64,000 bases of DNA from Sulfurospirillum cavolei (GTDB taxonomy: Bacteria > Campylobacterota > Campylobacteria > Campylobacterales > Sulfurospirillaceae), in assembly GCF_001548055.1 (NCBI RefSeq), contig NZ_AP014724.1, positions 310,001 through 374,000 of the forward strand, given 5' to 3'. Position numbers and translations under genes: made by a program. Numbering within the stretch: the first letter of the stretch is position 1; each line of letters starts with the position of its first letter. The notes below the pieces were generated by a model, which worked only from the letters and a program-made list of their open reading frames with translations, was not told the DNA's origin and made no database searches. This document shows positions 17,229-27,124 of the stretch, in pieces.

Positions 17229-17937
17229 AAACAAGATTGTTTTGGAAGAGCGTATCGTTGGGGGTGCGAAGTGGTCAAAGATCATCAAACGCGGCGATAA
17301 AATCCGCATTTACGCTAAAGATGCCAATGCGAGTGCGAGCATCATGTTCTACAACGCCGATAATTTCAGCGAGCGTTACAACTCTGCCGATACGGTCAAG
17401 ATTCAGTGGAACGCCTTTTTAGGCAAAGGTAAAGTGCTTTTCTCTGAACTCGGGCACGTGCTTTTGTCGATTACGGATGATACCACCCAAGGGCTTTTGG
17501 ATACGATGGCAGGCATGAGCAATGCACGCATCATCGAAAAAAACTTTGGAATCGGCACGTACGAGAAGATGCGCAATGCCTATTTCAAAAGCGACCGTGA
17601 AAACTTTTTGATCGAGCTTGGCAAATACGGCATGGGCAAACGCGATATGATTCCCTGCCTCAACCTTTTTCGCAAAGTCGACGTCAAAGAGGGCAGTTTG
17701 TTGGAACTTTCTCCCAAACGTCCCAAAGAGGGAGATTACATCGAGTTTCGTGCCGATATGAACGTGCTTTTGGTGCTTTCCAATACGCCGCACGTCATGG
17801 AAAAAGGAACGTATGCGCCAAGCGAACTCTCCGTCGTTATCTATCACGGAGCGGACTTTAGCGAAGATGATTTTTGTTTGAATTTTAGCGAAGAAGCCAG
17901 ACGCGGTTTTGAGAATAACGCGCGTTATTTTGCCTAA
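17218..17937 (+). CDS. Carboxyguanidine deiminase subunit (DUF1989, urea-carboxylase-associated)
   Basis: A 239-residue DUF1989 protein, long annotated as 'urea carboxylase-associated protein'. In guanidine-degrading bacteria two such proteins form the heteromeric carboxyguanidine deiminase (CgdA/CgdB), which removes ammonia from carboxyguanidine to give allophanate. Visible family features are VGGAKWSKIIKRGDKIRIYA, ASIMFYNADNFSERYNSADT and PHVMEKGTYAPSELSVVIY. It overlaps the ATPase gene by 11 bp and lies 10 bp before its paralogue. I do not assign A or B. Function rests on the family and the guanidine riboswitch. Confidence 0.87.
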   Translation: MIDKNKIVLEERIVGGAKWSKIIKRGDKIRIYAKDANASASIMFYNADNFSERYNSADTVKIQWNAFLGKGKVLFSELGHVLLSITDDTTQGLLDTMAGMSNARIIEKNFGIGTYEKMRNAYFKSDRENFLIELGKYGMGKRDMIPCLNLFRKVDVKEGSLLELSPKRPKEGDYIEFRADMNVLLVLSNTPHVMEKGTYAPSELSVVIYHGADFSEDDFCLNFSEEARRGFENNARYFA

Positions 17938-17947
17938 GGAGACAACG

Positions 17948-18559
17948 ATGGAAGCAAAAGAGATATTCAACGAGCGCGTCAGTTCGGGTGTGCCGTTTTA
18001 CCGTGTCGTTAAAAAGGGTCAAACGATTCGCATCGTCGATTTGGAGGGGTGTCAAGCGGTCGATACGCTTTTTTACAACGCGAACGATCACGAAGAGCGT
18101 TACAGTGCAAGCGACACCGTTCGCGAGCAGGGCAGTATTTTTATCACGACGGGAACAAAACTGCTTTCCAACGACGATAACGTGATGCTCGAAGTCGTCG
18201 CCGATACCTGCGGAAACCACGACACTTTAGGCGGGCATTGCAGTGCGGAGAGCAATACGGTGCGTTTCGGACACGACAAAAAGTACATGCACAGTTGCCG
18301 CGACAACTATCTTTTAGCGATCGGCGAACTTGAAATGCACCCGCGCGATTTGACCAACAACATCAACTTCTTTATGAACGTTCCGGTCGAAGAAGACGGT
18401 CATTTGGCGATTGTAGACGGTATCTCCAAAGGCGGCGATTACGTCGAAATGAAGGCTTATATGGACGTTTTGGTGCTCATTTCCAACTGCCCGCAACTCA
18501 ATAACCCGTGCAACGGTTTCAATCCGACGCCGATTCAGATCATCATCAAAGAAGCCTAA
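17948..18559 (+). CDS. Carboxyguanidine deiminase subunit, second paralogue (DUF1989)
   Basis: A 203-residue DUF1989 protein, a paralogue of its upstream neighbour (shared NxxxxxERYxxxDT and VLxLxSNxPxxxxP patterns). It carries more potential metal ligands than its partner: DTCGNHDTLGGHC and HSCRDNYLLAIGELEMHPRD, which suggests that this subunit holds the active-site metal. It should act with the preceding protein as carboxyguanidine deiminase. ATG 17948 has AGGAGACA just upstream. Confidence 0.87.
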   Translation: MEAKEIFNERVSSGVPFYRVVKKGQTIRIVDLEGCQAVDTLFYNANDHEERYSASDTVREQGSIFITTGTKLLSNDDNVMLEVVADTCGNHDTLGGHCSAESNTVRFGHDKKYMHSCRDNYLLAIGELEMHPRDLTNNINFFMNVPVEEDGHLAIVDGISKGGDYVEMKAYMDVLVLISNCPQLNNPCNGFNPTPIQIIIKEA

Positions 18560-18576
18560 GCGCGTTTGCGCCTTTT

Positions 18577-18630
18577 AAAGGACGACCTTTAAGAGAAAAA
18601 TAGTTTTGCGGGACGACCCGCGAATTTTTT
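18577..18630 (+). terminator. Two hairpins with the same loop before the carboxylase gene
   Basis: Two small stem-loops share the core GGACGACC: AAAGG-ACGA-CCTTT near 18580-18593, and GCGGG-ACGA-CCCGC at 18608-18621, the second followed by GAA and six Ts at 18625-18630. The second has the form of a weak intrinsic terminator. Placed inside the operon, the pair could reduce read-through into the carboxylase gene or stabilise the upstream mRNA. Confidence 0.5.
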
Positions 18631-18643
18631 GCAAGGATGAGAG

Positions 18644-21600
18644 ATGTTTACAAAAGTTCTGATTGCCAACCGCGGCGAAATCGCTTGCCGCGTCATCAAA
18701 ACCCTCAAAAAAATGGGCATCGTTTCGGTGGCCGTGTACACTGAAGCCGACAAAGATTCCTTACATGTAAGCTTTGCGGACGAGGCATATTGCATCGGCG
18801 AAGGATTGGCGAGTTCAAGTTATCTTGAGGGCGAAAAGATCTTAGCATTGGCGCAAAAAGTCAGTGCAGAGGCAATTCATCCGGGATACGGTTTTTTAAG
18901 CGAAAATGCCGCTTTTGCGAAAGCGTGTGAAACCAAAGGCATTGTCTTTATCGGTCCAAGGGCTGAGCATATCGAAGCTTTTGGTCTCAAACACACCGCA
19001 AGGTCTCTCGCAGAGTCTCATCACGTGCCTTTGCTTCCCGGTTCATCCCTGCTTGATAGCGTCGAAGAAGCGTTAAAAAGTGCTCAAGAGATCGGTTATC
19101 CGGTCATGCTCAAAAGCACCGCGGGCGGCGGGGGCATCGGTATGCAGCTGTGTTACGACGACCGAGCGCTCCATGAAGCGTACGCTTCGGTCAAACGTTT
19201 GAGCGAAAACAACTTCTCCAACGGCGGTCTTTTTTTGGAAAAATACGTCGCCGCCGCGCGTCACATCGAAGTACAGATATTTGGCGACGGCAAAGGCGTG
19301 ATAGCGACCCTTGGCGAGCGAGACTGCTCGATTCAACGCCGCAACCAAAAAGTCATCGAAGAAACGCCAGCCCCCAATCTTAGCGATGAAACGCGACAAG
19401 CACTCTATGAAGCCGCAACGCGTCTGGGACAGTCGGTCAATTACCTGAGTGCCGGAACGGTCGAGTTCGTGTACGATACGACGACGAACGATTTTTACTT
19501 TTTGGAAGTGAATACGAGGCTTCAAGTCGAACACGGCGTGAGTGAAGAGGTCTGCGGCGTGGATTTGGTCGAGTGGATGATTCGCCAAGCTTACGGTCGC
19601 AACGACGCGCTTTATGCTTATGTTCACCGCCCCGTAGGGCATGCGATTCAAGTACGCGTCTATGCGGAAGACCCGCTTAAAAATTTTCAACCTAGCTCCG
19701 GAATGCTTCATAACGTTTCGTTTGCGCCGAATATTCGCGTCGATTCGTTTATCGAAACGGGTGTGAGCATCGCCTCGTTTTACGATCCGATGATTGCCAA
19801 ATTGATCGTCAAAGCTCCTTCGCGAGAGGAAGCTTTGACGAAGATGCAAGAAGCGATCGCCCAAACGCGCATCGACGGCATTACGACCAATCTTTCGTAT
19901 TTGGGTGCGATCGTGGGAAGCGACTTTTTTCGACATGCGACGCATACGACCAAATCGTTAGCCGGTTTTGCCTATTCGAGTAATCGTATCGACGTCTTAC
20001 GCCCCGGAACGCAAACGAGCGTGCAAGATTTTCCCGGACGCGTCGGCTATTGGGATGTGGGCGTACCGCCTTCGGGTCCTTTTGATGCGCTTCATTTTCG
20101 CTACGCCAATACGCTTGTGGGCAATGCCAAAGAGGCTTCCGGACTGGAGATCGCGATCACGGGGCCGACCCTTCGTTTCAATCAAGCAAGCGTCATCGCC
20201 CTGTGCGGCGCGCGTATCGATGCGAGCATCGACGGGGAAACCGTGGCGATGAATCGCGCGATACATGTCAAAGCCGGAAGCATGCTCAAACTCAAAAAAG
20301 TACACATGCAAGGCTTTCGTACGTATCTTGCGGTACGAGGCGGTTTGGACGTGCCGTTGTATTTGGGTTCGCGCTCGACCTTTACGCTTGGGCATTTCGG
20401 CGGACATGCCGGACGTGAATTGATCGCGGGAGATGTTTTACATGTAAGCGCGATGATCGCCCAAGAGCCGCTTAGCGAACCGCTGAATGTAGCCCACGCA
20501 ATCACGAATACGTGGGAGATCGGCGTGTTGTACGGGCCGCACGGCGCACCGGAATTTTTCACCGAAGAAGACATCGAGGCGTTTTTCGCCGCGACGTGGG
20601 AAGTGCATTATAACTCCAACCGTACGGGGGTTAGGCTTATCGGCCCTAAGCCTTCGTGGGCGCGCAAAGACGGCGGAGAAGCGGGACTTCATCCGTCCAA
20701 TATCCACGATAACGCTTATGCGATCGGCGCGGTAGACTTTACCGGCGATATGCCGGTCATTTTAGGGCCTGATGGTCCGAGCTTGGGCGGGTTCGTCTGC
20801 CCCGTAAGCGTCGCGAGTGCCGAACTGTGGAAAATCGGTCAGCTTCGCGCCGGCGATAAAATCCGTTTTGTACCGATCAGCCATGACAATGCGATCAAAA
20901 TGCTTCAAGCGCAAGAGGCGGCATTGGAAAAAGGCGTCGCGTTTGATGCGCGGTCTTTCTTACATATAGCACCGCTTGGCTCGACGATTTTGTATCGCGA
21001 TGAGGGCAAAAACGATTTGCCGAGCATCACGTTTCGACAGTCCGGAGATGCTTATTTGCTGATCGAATACGGTTTGATGCAACTGGACATCGCCCTTCGC
21101 TTCCGCGTCCACGTCTTGATGGAAACGCTCAAAAAAGCTTGCATTGCGGGAATAATCGACATAACGCCGGGCATACGGTCGTTGCAGGTGCATTTTGACC
21201 CGTTAGCGTGCGACCGAGCAAAGCTAATCGAGCAAATTGCGACAATGGAATGCTCGCTTCCGAGCATCGACGACATCGAAGTTCCGACGCGCATCGTGCA
21301 TTTGCCGCTTTCGTGGGACGACGTGCAAACGCGCATCGCGATCGAAAAATACATGAAAATCGTCCGTCCCGATGCGCCGTGGTGTCCGAGCAATATCGAA
21401 TTTATCCGCCGTATCAACGGGCTTGACACGATAGAGGACGTGAAAAAGATCGTCTTTGATGCCAATTATTTGGTTATGGGACTAGGAGACGTCTATTTGG
21501 GAGCGCCCGTCGCCACGCCGCTGGATCCGCGCCACCGACTCGTCACCACCAAATACAACCCCGCTCGTACGTGGACGCCGGAAAATGCCGTGGGTATCGG

Positions 21601-22246
21601 CGGGGCGTACATGTGCGTGTACGGTATGGAAGGCCCCGGAGGTTATCAGTTTGTCGGTCGTACCGTGCAGATGTGGAACAAATACCGCCAAACAAACGAC
21701 TTTAAAGAGGGCAAACCGTGGTTGCTTCGCTTTTTCGACCAAATCCGATTTTACGAAGTGAGCCATGAAGAACTGATGCAGATGCGCGAAGATTTTCCGC
21801 GCGGCAAAATCAACCTCAAAATCGAAGAGAGCACGTTTAGTTTGAAAGCGTATAAAGCCTTTTTAGCGCAAAACGGCGAAAGCATCGACGCGTTTGTGAC
21901 CATGCAACGTCGGGCGTTTGAGGAGGAGCGTTTGATGTGGGAAAAAACGGGACTTGCCAACTTTTCGGCGGAACACGAAGCCGAAGTCGCGCACGAAAAC
22001 GAGGTCGTGGAACTCGGCGATAACGAAGGCGTGGAAGCCCCCGTTCAAGGCAATTTATGGAAAATTAACGCTAAGATCGGCGATACTGTGAAGGAGGGCG
22101 ATGTTTTGGCGATCGCCGAGTCGATGAAGATGGAGATCGCGATCGAAGCTTCCGAAAACGGAAAGATCGTCGCGGTCTTGTGCGAAGAGGGCGAGAACAT
22201 TCATGCGGGTAAATTGCTTTTTATCATCGAGCCGATCAAGGCTTAA
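18644..22246 (+). CDS. Biotin-dependent guanidine (urea-type) carboxylase
   Basis: A 1200-residue multi-domain carboxylase. Order: biotin carboxylase (about 1-450; glycine loop [12 protein letters not shown] site and [14 protein letters not shown]), the carboxyltransferase as AHS2/KipA-like (about 455-760; [20 protein letters not shown]) and AHS1/KipI-like (about 765-990) halves, a linker, then a biotinyl domain ending the protein, with AESMKMEI (biotin Lys near 1162). Members were called urea carboxylase; those with a guanidine riboswitch and the two DUF1989 partners carboxylate guanidine. The riboswitch and the two deiminase genes favour guanidine here. Whether urea is also used cannot be told. 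Allophanate hydrolase genes follow. Confidence 0.94.
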   Translation: MFTKVLIANRGEIACRVIKTLKKMGIVSVAVYTEADKDSLHVSFADEAYCIGEGLASSSYLEGEKILALAQKVSAEAIHPGYGFLSENAAFAKACETKGIVFIGPRAEHIEAFGLKHTARSLAESHHVPLLPGSSLLDSVEEALKSAQEIGYPVMLKSTAGGGGIGMQLCYDDRALHEAYASVKRLSENNFSNGGLFLEKYVAAARHIEVQIFGDGKGVIATLGERDCSIQRRNQKVIEETPAPNLSDETRQALYEAATRLGQSVNYLSAGTVEFVYDTTTNDFYFLEVNTRLQVEHGVSEEVCGVDLVEWMIRQAYGRNDALYAYVHRPVGHAIQVRVYAEDPLKNFQPSSGMLHNVSFAPNIRVDSFIETGVSIASFYDPMIAKLIVKAPSREEALTKMQEAIAQTRIDGITTNLSYLGAIVGSDFFRHATHTTKSLAGFAYSSNRIDVLRPGTQTSVQDFPGRVGYWDVGVPPSGPFDALHFRYANTLVGNAKEASGLEIAITGPTLRFNQASVIALCGARIDASIDGETVAMNRAIHVKAGSMLKLKKVHMQGFRTYLAVRGGLDVPLYLGSRSTFTLGHFGGHAGRELIAGDVLHVSAMIAQEPLSEPLNVAHAITNTWEIGVLYGPHGAPEFFTEEDIEAFFAATWEVHYNSNRTGVRLIGPKPSWARKDGGEAGLHPSNIHDNAYAIGAVDFTGDMPVILGPDGPSLGGFVCPVSVASAELWKIGQLRAGDKIRFVPISHDNAIKMLQAQEAALEKGVAFDARSFLHIAPLGSTILYRDEGKNDLPSITFRQSGDAYLLIEYGLMQLDIALRFRVHVLMETLKKACIAGIIDITPGIRSLQVHFDPLACDRAKLIEQIATMECSLPSIDDIEVPTRIVHLPLSWDDVQTRIAIEKYMKIVRPDAPWCPSNIEFIRRINGLDTIEDVKKIVFDANYLVMGLGDVYLGAPVATPLDPRHRLVTTKYNPARTWTPENAVGIGGAYMCVYGMEGPGGYQFVGRTVQMWNKYRQTNDFKEGKPWLLRFFDQIRFYEVSHEELMQMREDFPRGKINLKIEESTFSLKAYKAFLAQNGESIDAFVTMQRRAFEEERLMWEKTGLANFSAEHEAEVAHENEVVELGDNEGVEAPVQGNLWKINAKIGDTVKEGDVLAIAESMKMEIAIEASENGKIVAVLCEEGENIHAGKLLFIIEPIKA

Positions 22247-22247
22247 A

Positions 22248-23105
22248 ATGAGATCGCACCTTCCCGTAATCGTCCTTTTTTCAGCTTCCATTCTCTGGGG
22301 GCTTTCATGGTGGCCGTTGAAACAGATTCATGCATTGGGCATTGAGGGAATTGCTCTTATTTTCGGTGCGTACGGCGTATTGGCGTTGGTCTATTTGCCT
22401 CTAACGCTAAGAGGATTTTCGCGCCGATACGCAACGGGACTCGGTGCGATAGCCCTTTTAGGAGGCGGAGCAAACCTTTGCTTTACCTATGCGCTGATTA
22501 ACGGCGACGTGGTGCGCGTGATGGTGCTCTTTTACCTTTTGCCCGTGTGGGGCGTGCTGGGCGGTTACTTCTTTTTGCATGAAAAGCTCAGCCTCGCTAG
22601 AGTCGGGGGAGCATGGCTTGCCGTTGCGGGTGCTTTTTTGATTTTGGGCGGAGTCGAAACCTTACATGTAAGCTTTTCGACGATCGATCTGATCGCTTTA
22701 GCGGCGGGGATTTTTTTCGCGCTCAACAACATTTTGTTTCGCTCGTTGAAAGAGGTACATGTCAACGTCAAAGTCGGAGCGATGTTTTGGGGATGCTTCG
22801 TGCTTGCTAGCACGTTAATACTACTAGACGTCGAGCGTTTTCCGAGTGAGGTCGGTGCTAGGGCATGGGCGGCATTGCTGGCGTACGCTCTTTTATGGTT
22901 ACTGCTCGCCAATATCGGTTCGCAATGGGGCGTCACGCAGATGCAAGCGGGACGCTCATCGATCATTATCATCATGGAGCTGGTAACGGCCGTGGTATCT
23001 GCCGCTTACATCGGCGATCGGGCATTGAGTTTTAGCGAATATACCGGCGGTGCATTGGTCGTTTCGGCGGCATTGATCGAAGCTCTGTCATCTCAAGAAG
23101 AATAG
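22248..23105 (+). CDS. DMT/EamA-family carrier in the guanidine operon
   Basis: A 285-residue protein with about ten membrane helices and two EamA halves, from ATG 22248, only 1 bp after the carboxylase stop. Motifs: LFSASILWGLSWWPLKQI at the N-terminus and GRSSIIIIMELVTAVVSAAY in the last third. It is tightly inside the guanidine operon. EamA carriers export or import small metabolites, and the DMT superfamily also contains the SMR guanidinium exporters. Movement of guanidinium, urea or a product is plausible but unproven. Confidence 0.82.
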   Translation: MRSHLPVIVLFSASILWGLSWWPLKQIHALGIEGIALIFGAYGVLALVYLPLTLRGFSRRYATGLGAIALLGGGANLCFTYALINGDVVRVMVLFYLLPVWGVLGGYFFLHEKLSLARVGGAWLAVAGAFLILGGVETLHVSFSTIDLIALAAGIFFALNNILFRSLKEVHVNVKVGAMFWGCFVLASTLILLDVERFPSEVGARAWAALLAYALLWLLLANIGSQWGVTQMQAGRSSIIIIMELVTAVVSAAYIGDRALSFSEYTGGALVVSAALIEALSSQEE

Positions 23106-23114
23106 GAACATACG

Positions 23115-24440
23115 ATGGATAGAATGACTCTTAAAAAAGCGTACAAAGAGGGGCTAAGCCCTCGAACGCTGGTCGCGACGATTAAAGAGACGATAGCACG
23201 GCACGCTTCCAATCCGATTTGGATTTACGTGTTAAGCGATGAAGAACTCGAACCGTACCTTGCGCGTTTGGAGACGCAAGAGGTGCATAGCCTTCCGTTG
23301 TACGGTATCCCGTTTGCGATTAAGGATAATATCGACTTGGCGGGGATTCCCACGACGGCGGCATGTCCCGATTTTCGTTATGTTCCCCAAACGTCGGCAT
23401 ACGTCGTCGAGCGTTTGATCGAAGCGGGAGCGATTCCGATCGGTAAAACCAATCTCGATCAATTTGCGACGGGGCTTGTCGGTACGCGCTCGCCTTACGG
23501 GGCGTGTCACAATAGCATCGACGCACGCTATATTTCCGGCGGCTCTAGCTCGGGCAGTGCGGTCAGCGTGGCTTTGGATATGGTCGTTTTTTCATTGGGT
23601 ACCGATACGGCGGGTTCGGGCAGAGTGCCGGCGGCGTTTAACGCCTTGGTCGGTTTTAAGCCTTCCAAAGGCGTCGTGAGCACGAGCGGCGTCGTACCGG
23701 CGTGCCGCAGTTTGGATTGCATCTCGTTGTTTTGCCAAAACGCGCAAGACGCGAGCTTTATTTTTGACGTGATGGCGGATTTTGACGCGGGCGACGTGTA
23801 TGCGAGAGCGTTACCCGCTCGGGTGCGCGACGTGCCCGAACATTTTTATTTCGGAGTGCCTAAAAAAGCAGATTTGGCGTTTTTCGGCGATGAGGAAGCC
23901 AAAGCTTTGTTTGACGCAAGCGTAGAGCGTTTGATCGCTCTGGGCGGCACTCTCAAAGAGATCGATTTTGCGCCGTTTTTAGAAGCGGCCGATTTGCTTT
24001 ATTTTGGCCCTTGGGTTGTGGAGCGTTACGTGGCGACCAAAACACTTTTGGAAAGTTCGCCTCAGAGCTTTTTAGACGTGACCAAAGGCATTATCGAGCA
24101 AGGAAAAAGTAAGAGTGCGGAAGCGTATTTTGAAGCGGAGTACCGATTGAAGGCTTATCGAAGAAAAGCCGAGGAGGTTCTTGAAACGGTCGATTTTATC
24201 GTGACGCCGACGACGGGGACGATCTACACGATCGAAGAGGTCAACGCCGATCCGATCAGGCTCAATACGAATTTGGGGTACTACACCAACTTTATGAATT
24301 TGCTCGATTGCGTCGCGTACGCGTTGCCCGCAGGTCGAAGAAATAACGGTTTGCCGTTTGGCATCACGATCTTTGCGGATCATTTTAACGATAAAGCGCT
24401 CCTTGCGATGGGTGCGCGTTACATGAAGGAGAACGTATGA
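23115..24440 (+). CDS. atzF: Allophanate hydrolase, amidase part (split AtzF)
   Basis: A 441-residue amidase-signature enzyme that hydrolyses allophanate to ammonia and CO2. The Ser-cisSer-Lys triad is visible: Lys in YGIPFAIKDNIDLAG, the cis-Ser in YISGGSSSGSAVSV and the nucleophile Ser in GTDTAGSGRVPAAF. Usual AtzF proteins are near 600 residues with a C-terminal domain in the same chain; here that domain is a separate gene that begins at an ATGA junction with this stop. It is the last step of the guanidine pathway. Confidence 0.9.
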   Translation: MDRMTLKKAYKEGLSPRTLVATIKETIARHASNPIWIYVLSDEELEPYLARLETQEVHSLPLYGIPFAIKDNIDLAGIPTTAACPDFRYVPQTSAYVVERLIEAGAIPIGKTNLDQFATGLVGTRSPYGACHNSIDARYISGGSSSGSAVSVALDMVVFSLGTDTAGSGRVPAAFNALVGFKPSKGVVSTSGVVPACRSLDCISLFCQNAQDASFIFDVMADFDAGDVYARALPARVRDVPEHFYFGVPKKADLAFFGDEEAKALFDASVERLIALGGTLKEIDFAPFLEAADLLYFGPWVVERYVATKTLLESSPQSFLDVTKGIIEQGKSKSAEAYFEAEYRLKAYRRKAEEVLETVDFIVTPTTGTIYTIEEVNADPIRLNTNLGYYTNFMNLLDCVAYALPAGRRNNGLPFGITIFADHFNDKALLAMGARYMKENV

Positions 24441-24838
24441 GTCAGTGGATCGAAGTGGGCGTTTGCGGCGCACACATGCAGGGTTTGCCTTTAAACCATC
24501 AGTTGGTTGCTTTGCAAGCGACGTACGTCAAAACGTGTAAAACGGCCGTAGGATACCGCTTGTTCGACGTTCCCGAAAAAGTGCCGCCGCGTCCGGGACT
24601 GCTCAAAGATCGCACAAGCCCTTATGCAATCGAGCTGGAAGTATGGCAAATGCCTTTGGAAAACTTCGGAGCGTTCATGGTGCAAATCGCCTCGCCTTTA
24701 GGCATCGGAACGCTTGAACTAGACGACGGAAGCAGCGTCAAAGGCTTTATCTGCGAATGCGACGCGGTAAAAAATGCAAAAGAGATCAGTGAATACGGAG
24801 GTTGGAAAGCATATATCGCAAAGGCTCAACACGTTTGA
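24437..24838 (+). CDS. Allophanate hydrolase C-terminal domain as a separate protein
   Basis: A 133-residue protein matching the C-terminal domain of AtzF, a gamma-glutamylcyclotransferase-like fold: VGVCGAHMQGLPLNHQL at the start, YAIELEVWQMPLENFGAFMV in the middle and VKGFICECDA near the end. In fused enzymes this domain decarboxylates N-carboxyurea-type intermediates or supports assembly. The gene overlaps the amidase gene by 4 bp. Nothing suggests decay: the ATG is in place and the domain is complete, so this is a functional split rather than a frameshift. Confidence 0.85.
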   Translation: MSQWIEVGVCGAHMQGLPLNHQLVALQATYVKTCKTAVGYRLFDVPEKVPPRPGLLKDRTSPYAIELEVWQMPLENFGAFMVQIASPLGIGTLELDDGSSVKGFICECDAVKNAKEISEYGGWKAYIAKAQHV

Positions 24839-24869
24839 TCGTAAAACGACGGAAGCGTTCAAGGAAAAT

Positions 24870-24909
24870 CGATTGTGAAGTACGGCGAGAGGGTGTAGGA
24901 ATCGAACCT
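24870..24909. repeat. Left attachment repeat of the island (tRNA-Sec 3' end copy)
   Basis: A 40-bp stretch identical to 33499-33538. It copies the last 24 nt of tRNA-Sec plus 16 nt downstream (contains GGTGTAGGAATCGAACCT). After 24909 the sequence departs from the tRNA, so this is not a second tRNA gene. With the right copy it bounds the AT-rich island, which identifies it as an attachment-site remnant. Confidence 0.88.
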
Positions 24910-25071
24910 CTCACAACTCTCGATTTATTTTGAGGGTAGACTCAATAACGCTTTAAATTAATGATACAATTTTAGGAGCTACTCGGTGTTGACACAGAAT
25001 TTTGAACACTCCCAACCTACCAAGAGACAGTCAACCGTCCCCCCCATAGTCTGTCTTCGTGTTGAAGCTTA
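24910..25071. other. Island left edge; possible insertion-sequence end
   Basis: A non-coding stretch. At 24987-25013 there is a segment that, read on the minus strand, begins GGGAGTGTTCAAAATTCTGT and then GTCAACA; this resembles the terminal inverted repeats of IS256-family elements. No partner repeat or transposase is visible. A short inverted repeat (AGACAG near 25025 with CTGTCT near 25050) frames a C-run. The AIPR gene ends at 25072. Confidence 0.35.
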
Positions 25072-27120
25072 TTATTCTAGGTGTAATATGTTTAAACCAT
25101 CTTTTTTTGCATTTTCATATAATTCGTATAAAATTTTTGATTGTTTGACTGATGGTAATGGGATAAGACCTAATGAATATTTGTTTAAAATATCTAATTG
25201 CATTAAAGAAACACTTGATTTAATTTCATCGCGACTGTAGTATTCACTAAGATTTCCCCAAGAACTTTTTGGTGTTTTCACAATGAATGACTGTATCTCT
25301 ATATCTGAAATTATTTTTTTCTCTTTTTTATCTTCCCTTTTATCGTATTTCTCATCTTCTGTATCAATTAATAGCTCTTCGCTAATATCAAGATTTAAAT
25401 TCAAGCTTTTTACGCTATCCCAACATAATTTTTTCTTGCACCATTGACCAATATTTGCATTACCTTCAGGAGGATTAGTTATATTTTCATAAACTGCTTC
25501 TGCAACAATTTGAATTATATTCGACAAAGTTTTTGGCAAATGTTGTTCTTCCCAAATAATACTGAAATTTAAATATTGGTTGTTACTTTTTAAAAAATAT
25601 GATAAATAAGATAATGTATAGGCTACAGCTTGTGCTCTATACCCTCCATCATACCAAGGTGCTTCAGAAACCATTTTTTCTGTTTCTTTAAACATTATGA
25701 TTCTTGAAATTGAGTCTTTGAAATATTTTTCTGTAATAGCAAGTTTGTTGTCTTCTAGTTTTTTGACAACTTCTTCAGAATATTCTGCAAAACTATATTG
25801 TGCACCTTTTGAAACAATATCAGGTTTTTGATCCCAAACATTTTCACTTTTAGATAGATATGTTTTATCAATAACCTGTTTTCTTGGATTTTCTAATTCA
25901 AACTGCTTTTTACCTGATGGAGTTAAATAAGCTTGTTCATTAAGGTATTCACCTCTTACACGCTCATAGAACCAATGAGTGCGTCTTTGTGATCCTTTTG
26001 TTGCAGGTGCCCATACTCTTCGCGAATATTCCTTAAAATCTTTATGCAATAGCTCATTAGAATCAAAGTCAGAGTTATTGATTTTATTCTGAGTATTTGC
26101 ATATCGCGAAACATCTTGAACAAAAATATTTTGTTGTTCTTTATTTTTAACCACAGATAACTTCATTTGTACATTTACATATGATACATCTAATTTACTA
26201 TTTTTATTTGCTGCATAAATGGAAGATGTTGTTTGTCCACCATTTACAATTTGAAAATCCTTAATTTTAACAATATTCCCTTGTCCATTTAATTCAACCT
26301 CAGATGCAGTTGCTGTAATCCCATTGTTATATGCAAAAAACATTTGAGGTCTATTATTAATTGTTTTCCAGAGTCCCTTATTGACATTCCCTTTGAATTG
26401 TAAAAACGTTCTTACATTCTGTTCAAATAATTTTTGTCCAAATTTTTCATATATAGCTACTAAAAGATTGCCATTTAAGTATGTTAAATACGAAGAATAT
26501 TCATCTGAATTAGTTTCTATTGGCAAACATGGTAAATCGACTTCTATTTCAAAACCTCCACCTGTATGAGTTGAAAGAAAAATTTTATATAAATATTCGA
26601 TATCGATTACTAAAAATTCTGTTTTAATTCCCTGATTTTCCTCTGCTGGTAATTCTAACAAGTTTCTTGTAGCTTTTCCATCTGTAATGATGATAAGCTT
26701 TAGTTTTTTAATTTTATTTTTTAAATAGTAATCATGTATATTATAAGACATAGAATGGTGTTCATATGCAGAATCCATTTGATGATACAATCCATCTAAA
26801 CTTTGCATAAAAAAAGATTTTAATTTTTTGAATTTGGACTCTATTTGGCTCATAGTCAATGTTTGAATAGTATCTTCTTGATTAAAATGATGAACTAAGA
26901 GTGAAAAAATTTGACGCTCTTCATCATAATCATATCCATAAACTTCTAATCCTTTTTTGTTATAATCTGCAACAGTATAGTTTGTTGACAAATCCCCAAT
27001 GGCAACTAATTCTTCACAAACATTTTCAAAAAATGCTTGAGCTTTGAGTAGACCTCTACTTTCTGCATCAGAAAAAATTGATTGTAAAAAATCCTGATGA
27101 AATTCTTCCAAAGTAACCAT
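25072..27120 (-). CDS. AIPR-family abortive-infection phage-resistance protein
   Basis: A 682-residue protein of the AIPR family. The most typical blocks are FAYNNGITATASEVEL (about 265-280) and IVNGGQTTSSIYAAN (about 297-311), with an upstream FLQFKGNVNKGLWKT region. It is the last gene of the five-gene operon, 4 bp after the PD-(D/E)XK gene, and ends near the left edge of the island. AIPR proteins recur in restriction and abortive-infection loci; the biochemical activity is poorly defined, possibly nucleic-acid related. Codon use is AT-rich like the rest of the island. Confidence 0.88.
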   Translation of the reverse strand: MVTLEEFHQDFLQSIFSDAESRGLLKAQAFFENVCEELVAIGDLSTNYTVADYNKKGLEVYGYDYDEERQIFSLLVHHFNQEDTIQTLTMSQIESKFKKLKSFFMQSLDGLYHQMDSAYEHHSMSYNIHDYYLKNKIKKLKLIIITDGKATRNLLELPAEENQGIKTEFLVIDIEYLYKIFLSTHTGGGFEIEVDLPCLPIETNSDEYSSYLTYLNGNLLVAIYEKFGQKLFEQNVRTFLQFKGNVNKGLWKTINNRPQMFFAYNNGITATASEVELNGQGNIVKIKDFQIVNGGQTTSSIYAANKNSKLDVSYVNVQMKLSVVKNKEQQNIFVQDVSRYANTQNKINNSDFDSNELLHKDFKEYSRRVWAPATKGSQRRTHWFYERVRGEYLNEQAYLTPSGKKQFELENPRKQVIDKTYLSKSENVWDQKPDIVSKGAQYSFAEYSEEVVKKLEDNKLAITEKYFKDSISRIIMFKETEKMVSEAPWYDGGYRAQAVAYTLSYLSYFLKSNNQYLNFSIIWEEQHLPKTLSNIIQIVAEAVYENITNPPEGNANIGQWCKKKLCWDSVKSLNLNLDISEELLIDTEDEKYDKREDKKEKKIISDIEIQSFIVKTPKSSWGNLSEYYSRDEIKSSVSLMQLDILNKYSLGLIPLPSVKQSKILYELYENAKKDGLNILHLE

Positions 27121-27124
27121 AATA

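Noticed and set aside
24870-24909. A second tRNA gene at the left repeat
   Set aside because: Only the last 24 nt of tRNA-Sec match; past 24909 there is no T-arm partner, anticodon arm or variable arm. It is an attachment remnant.
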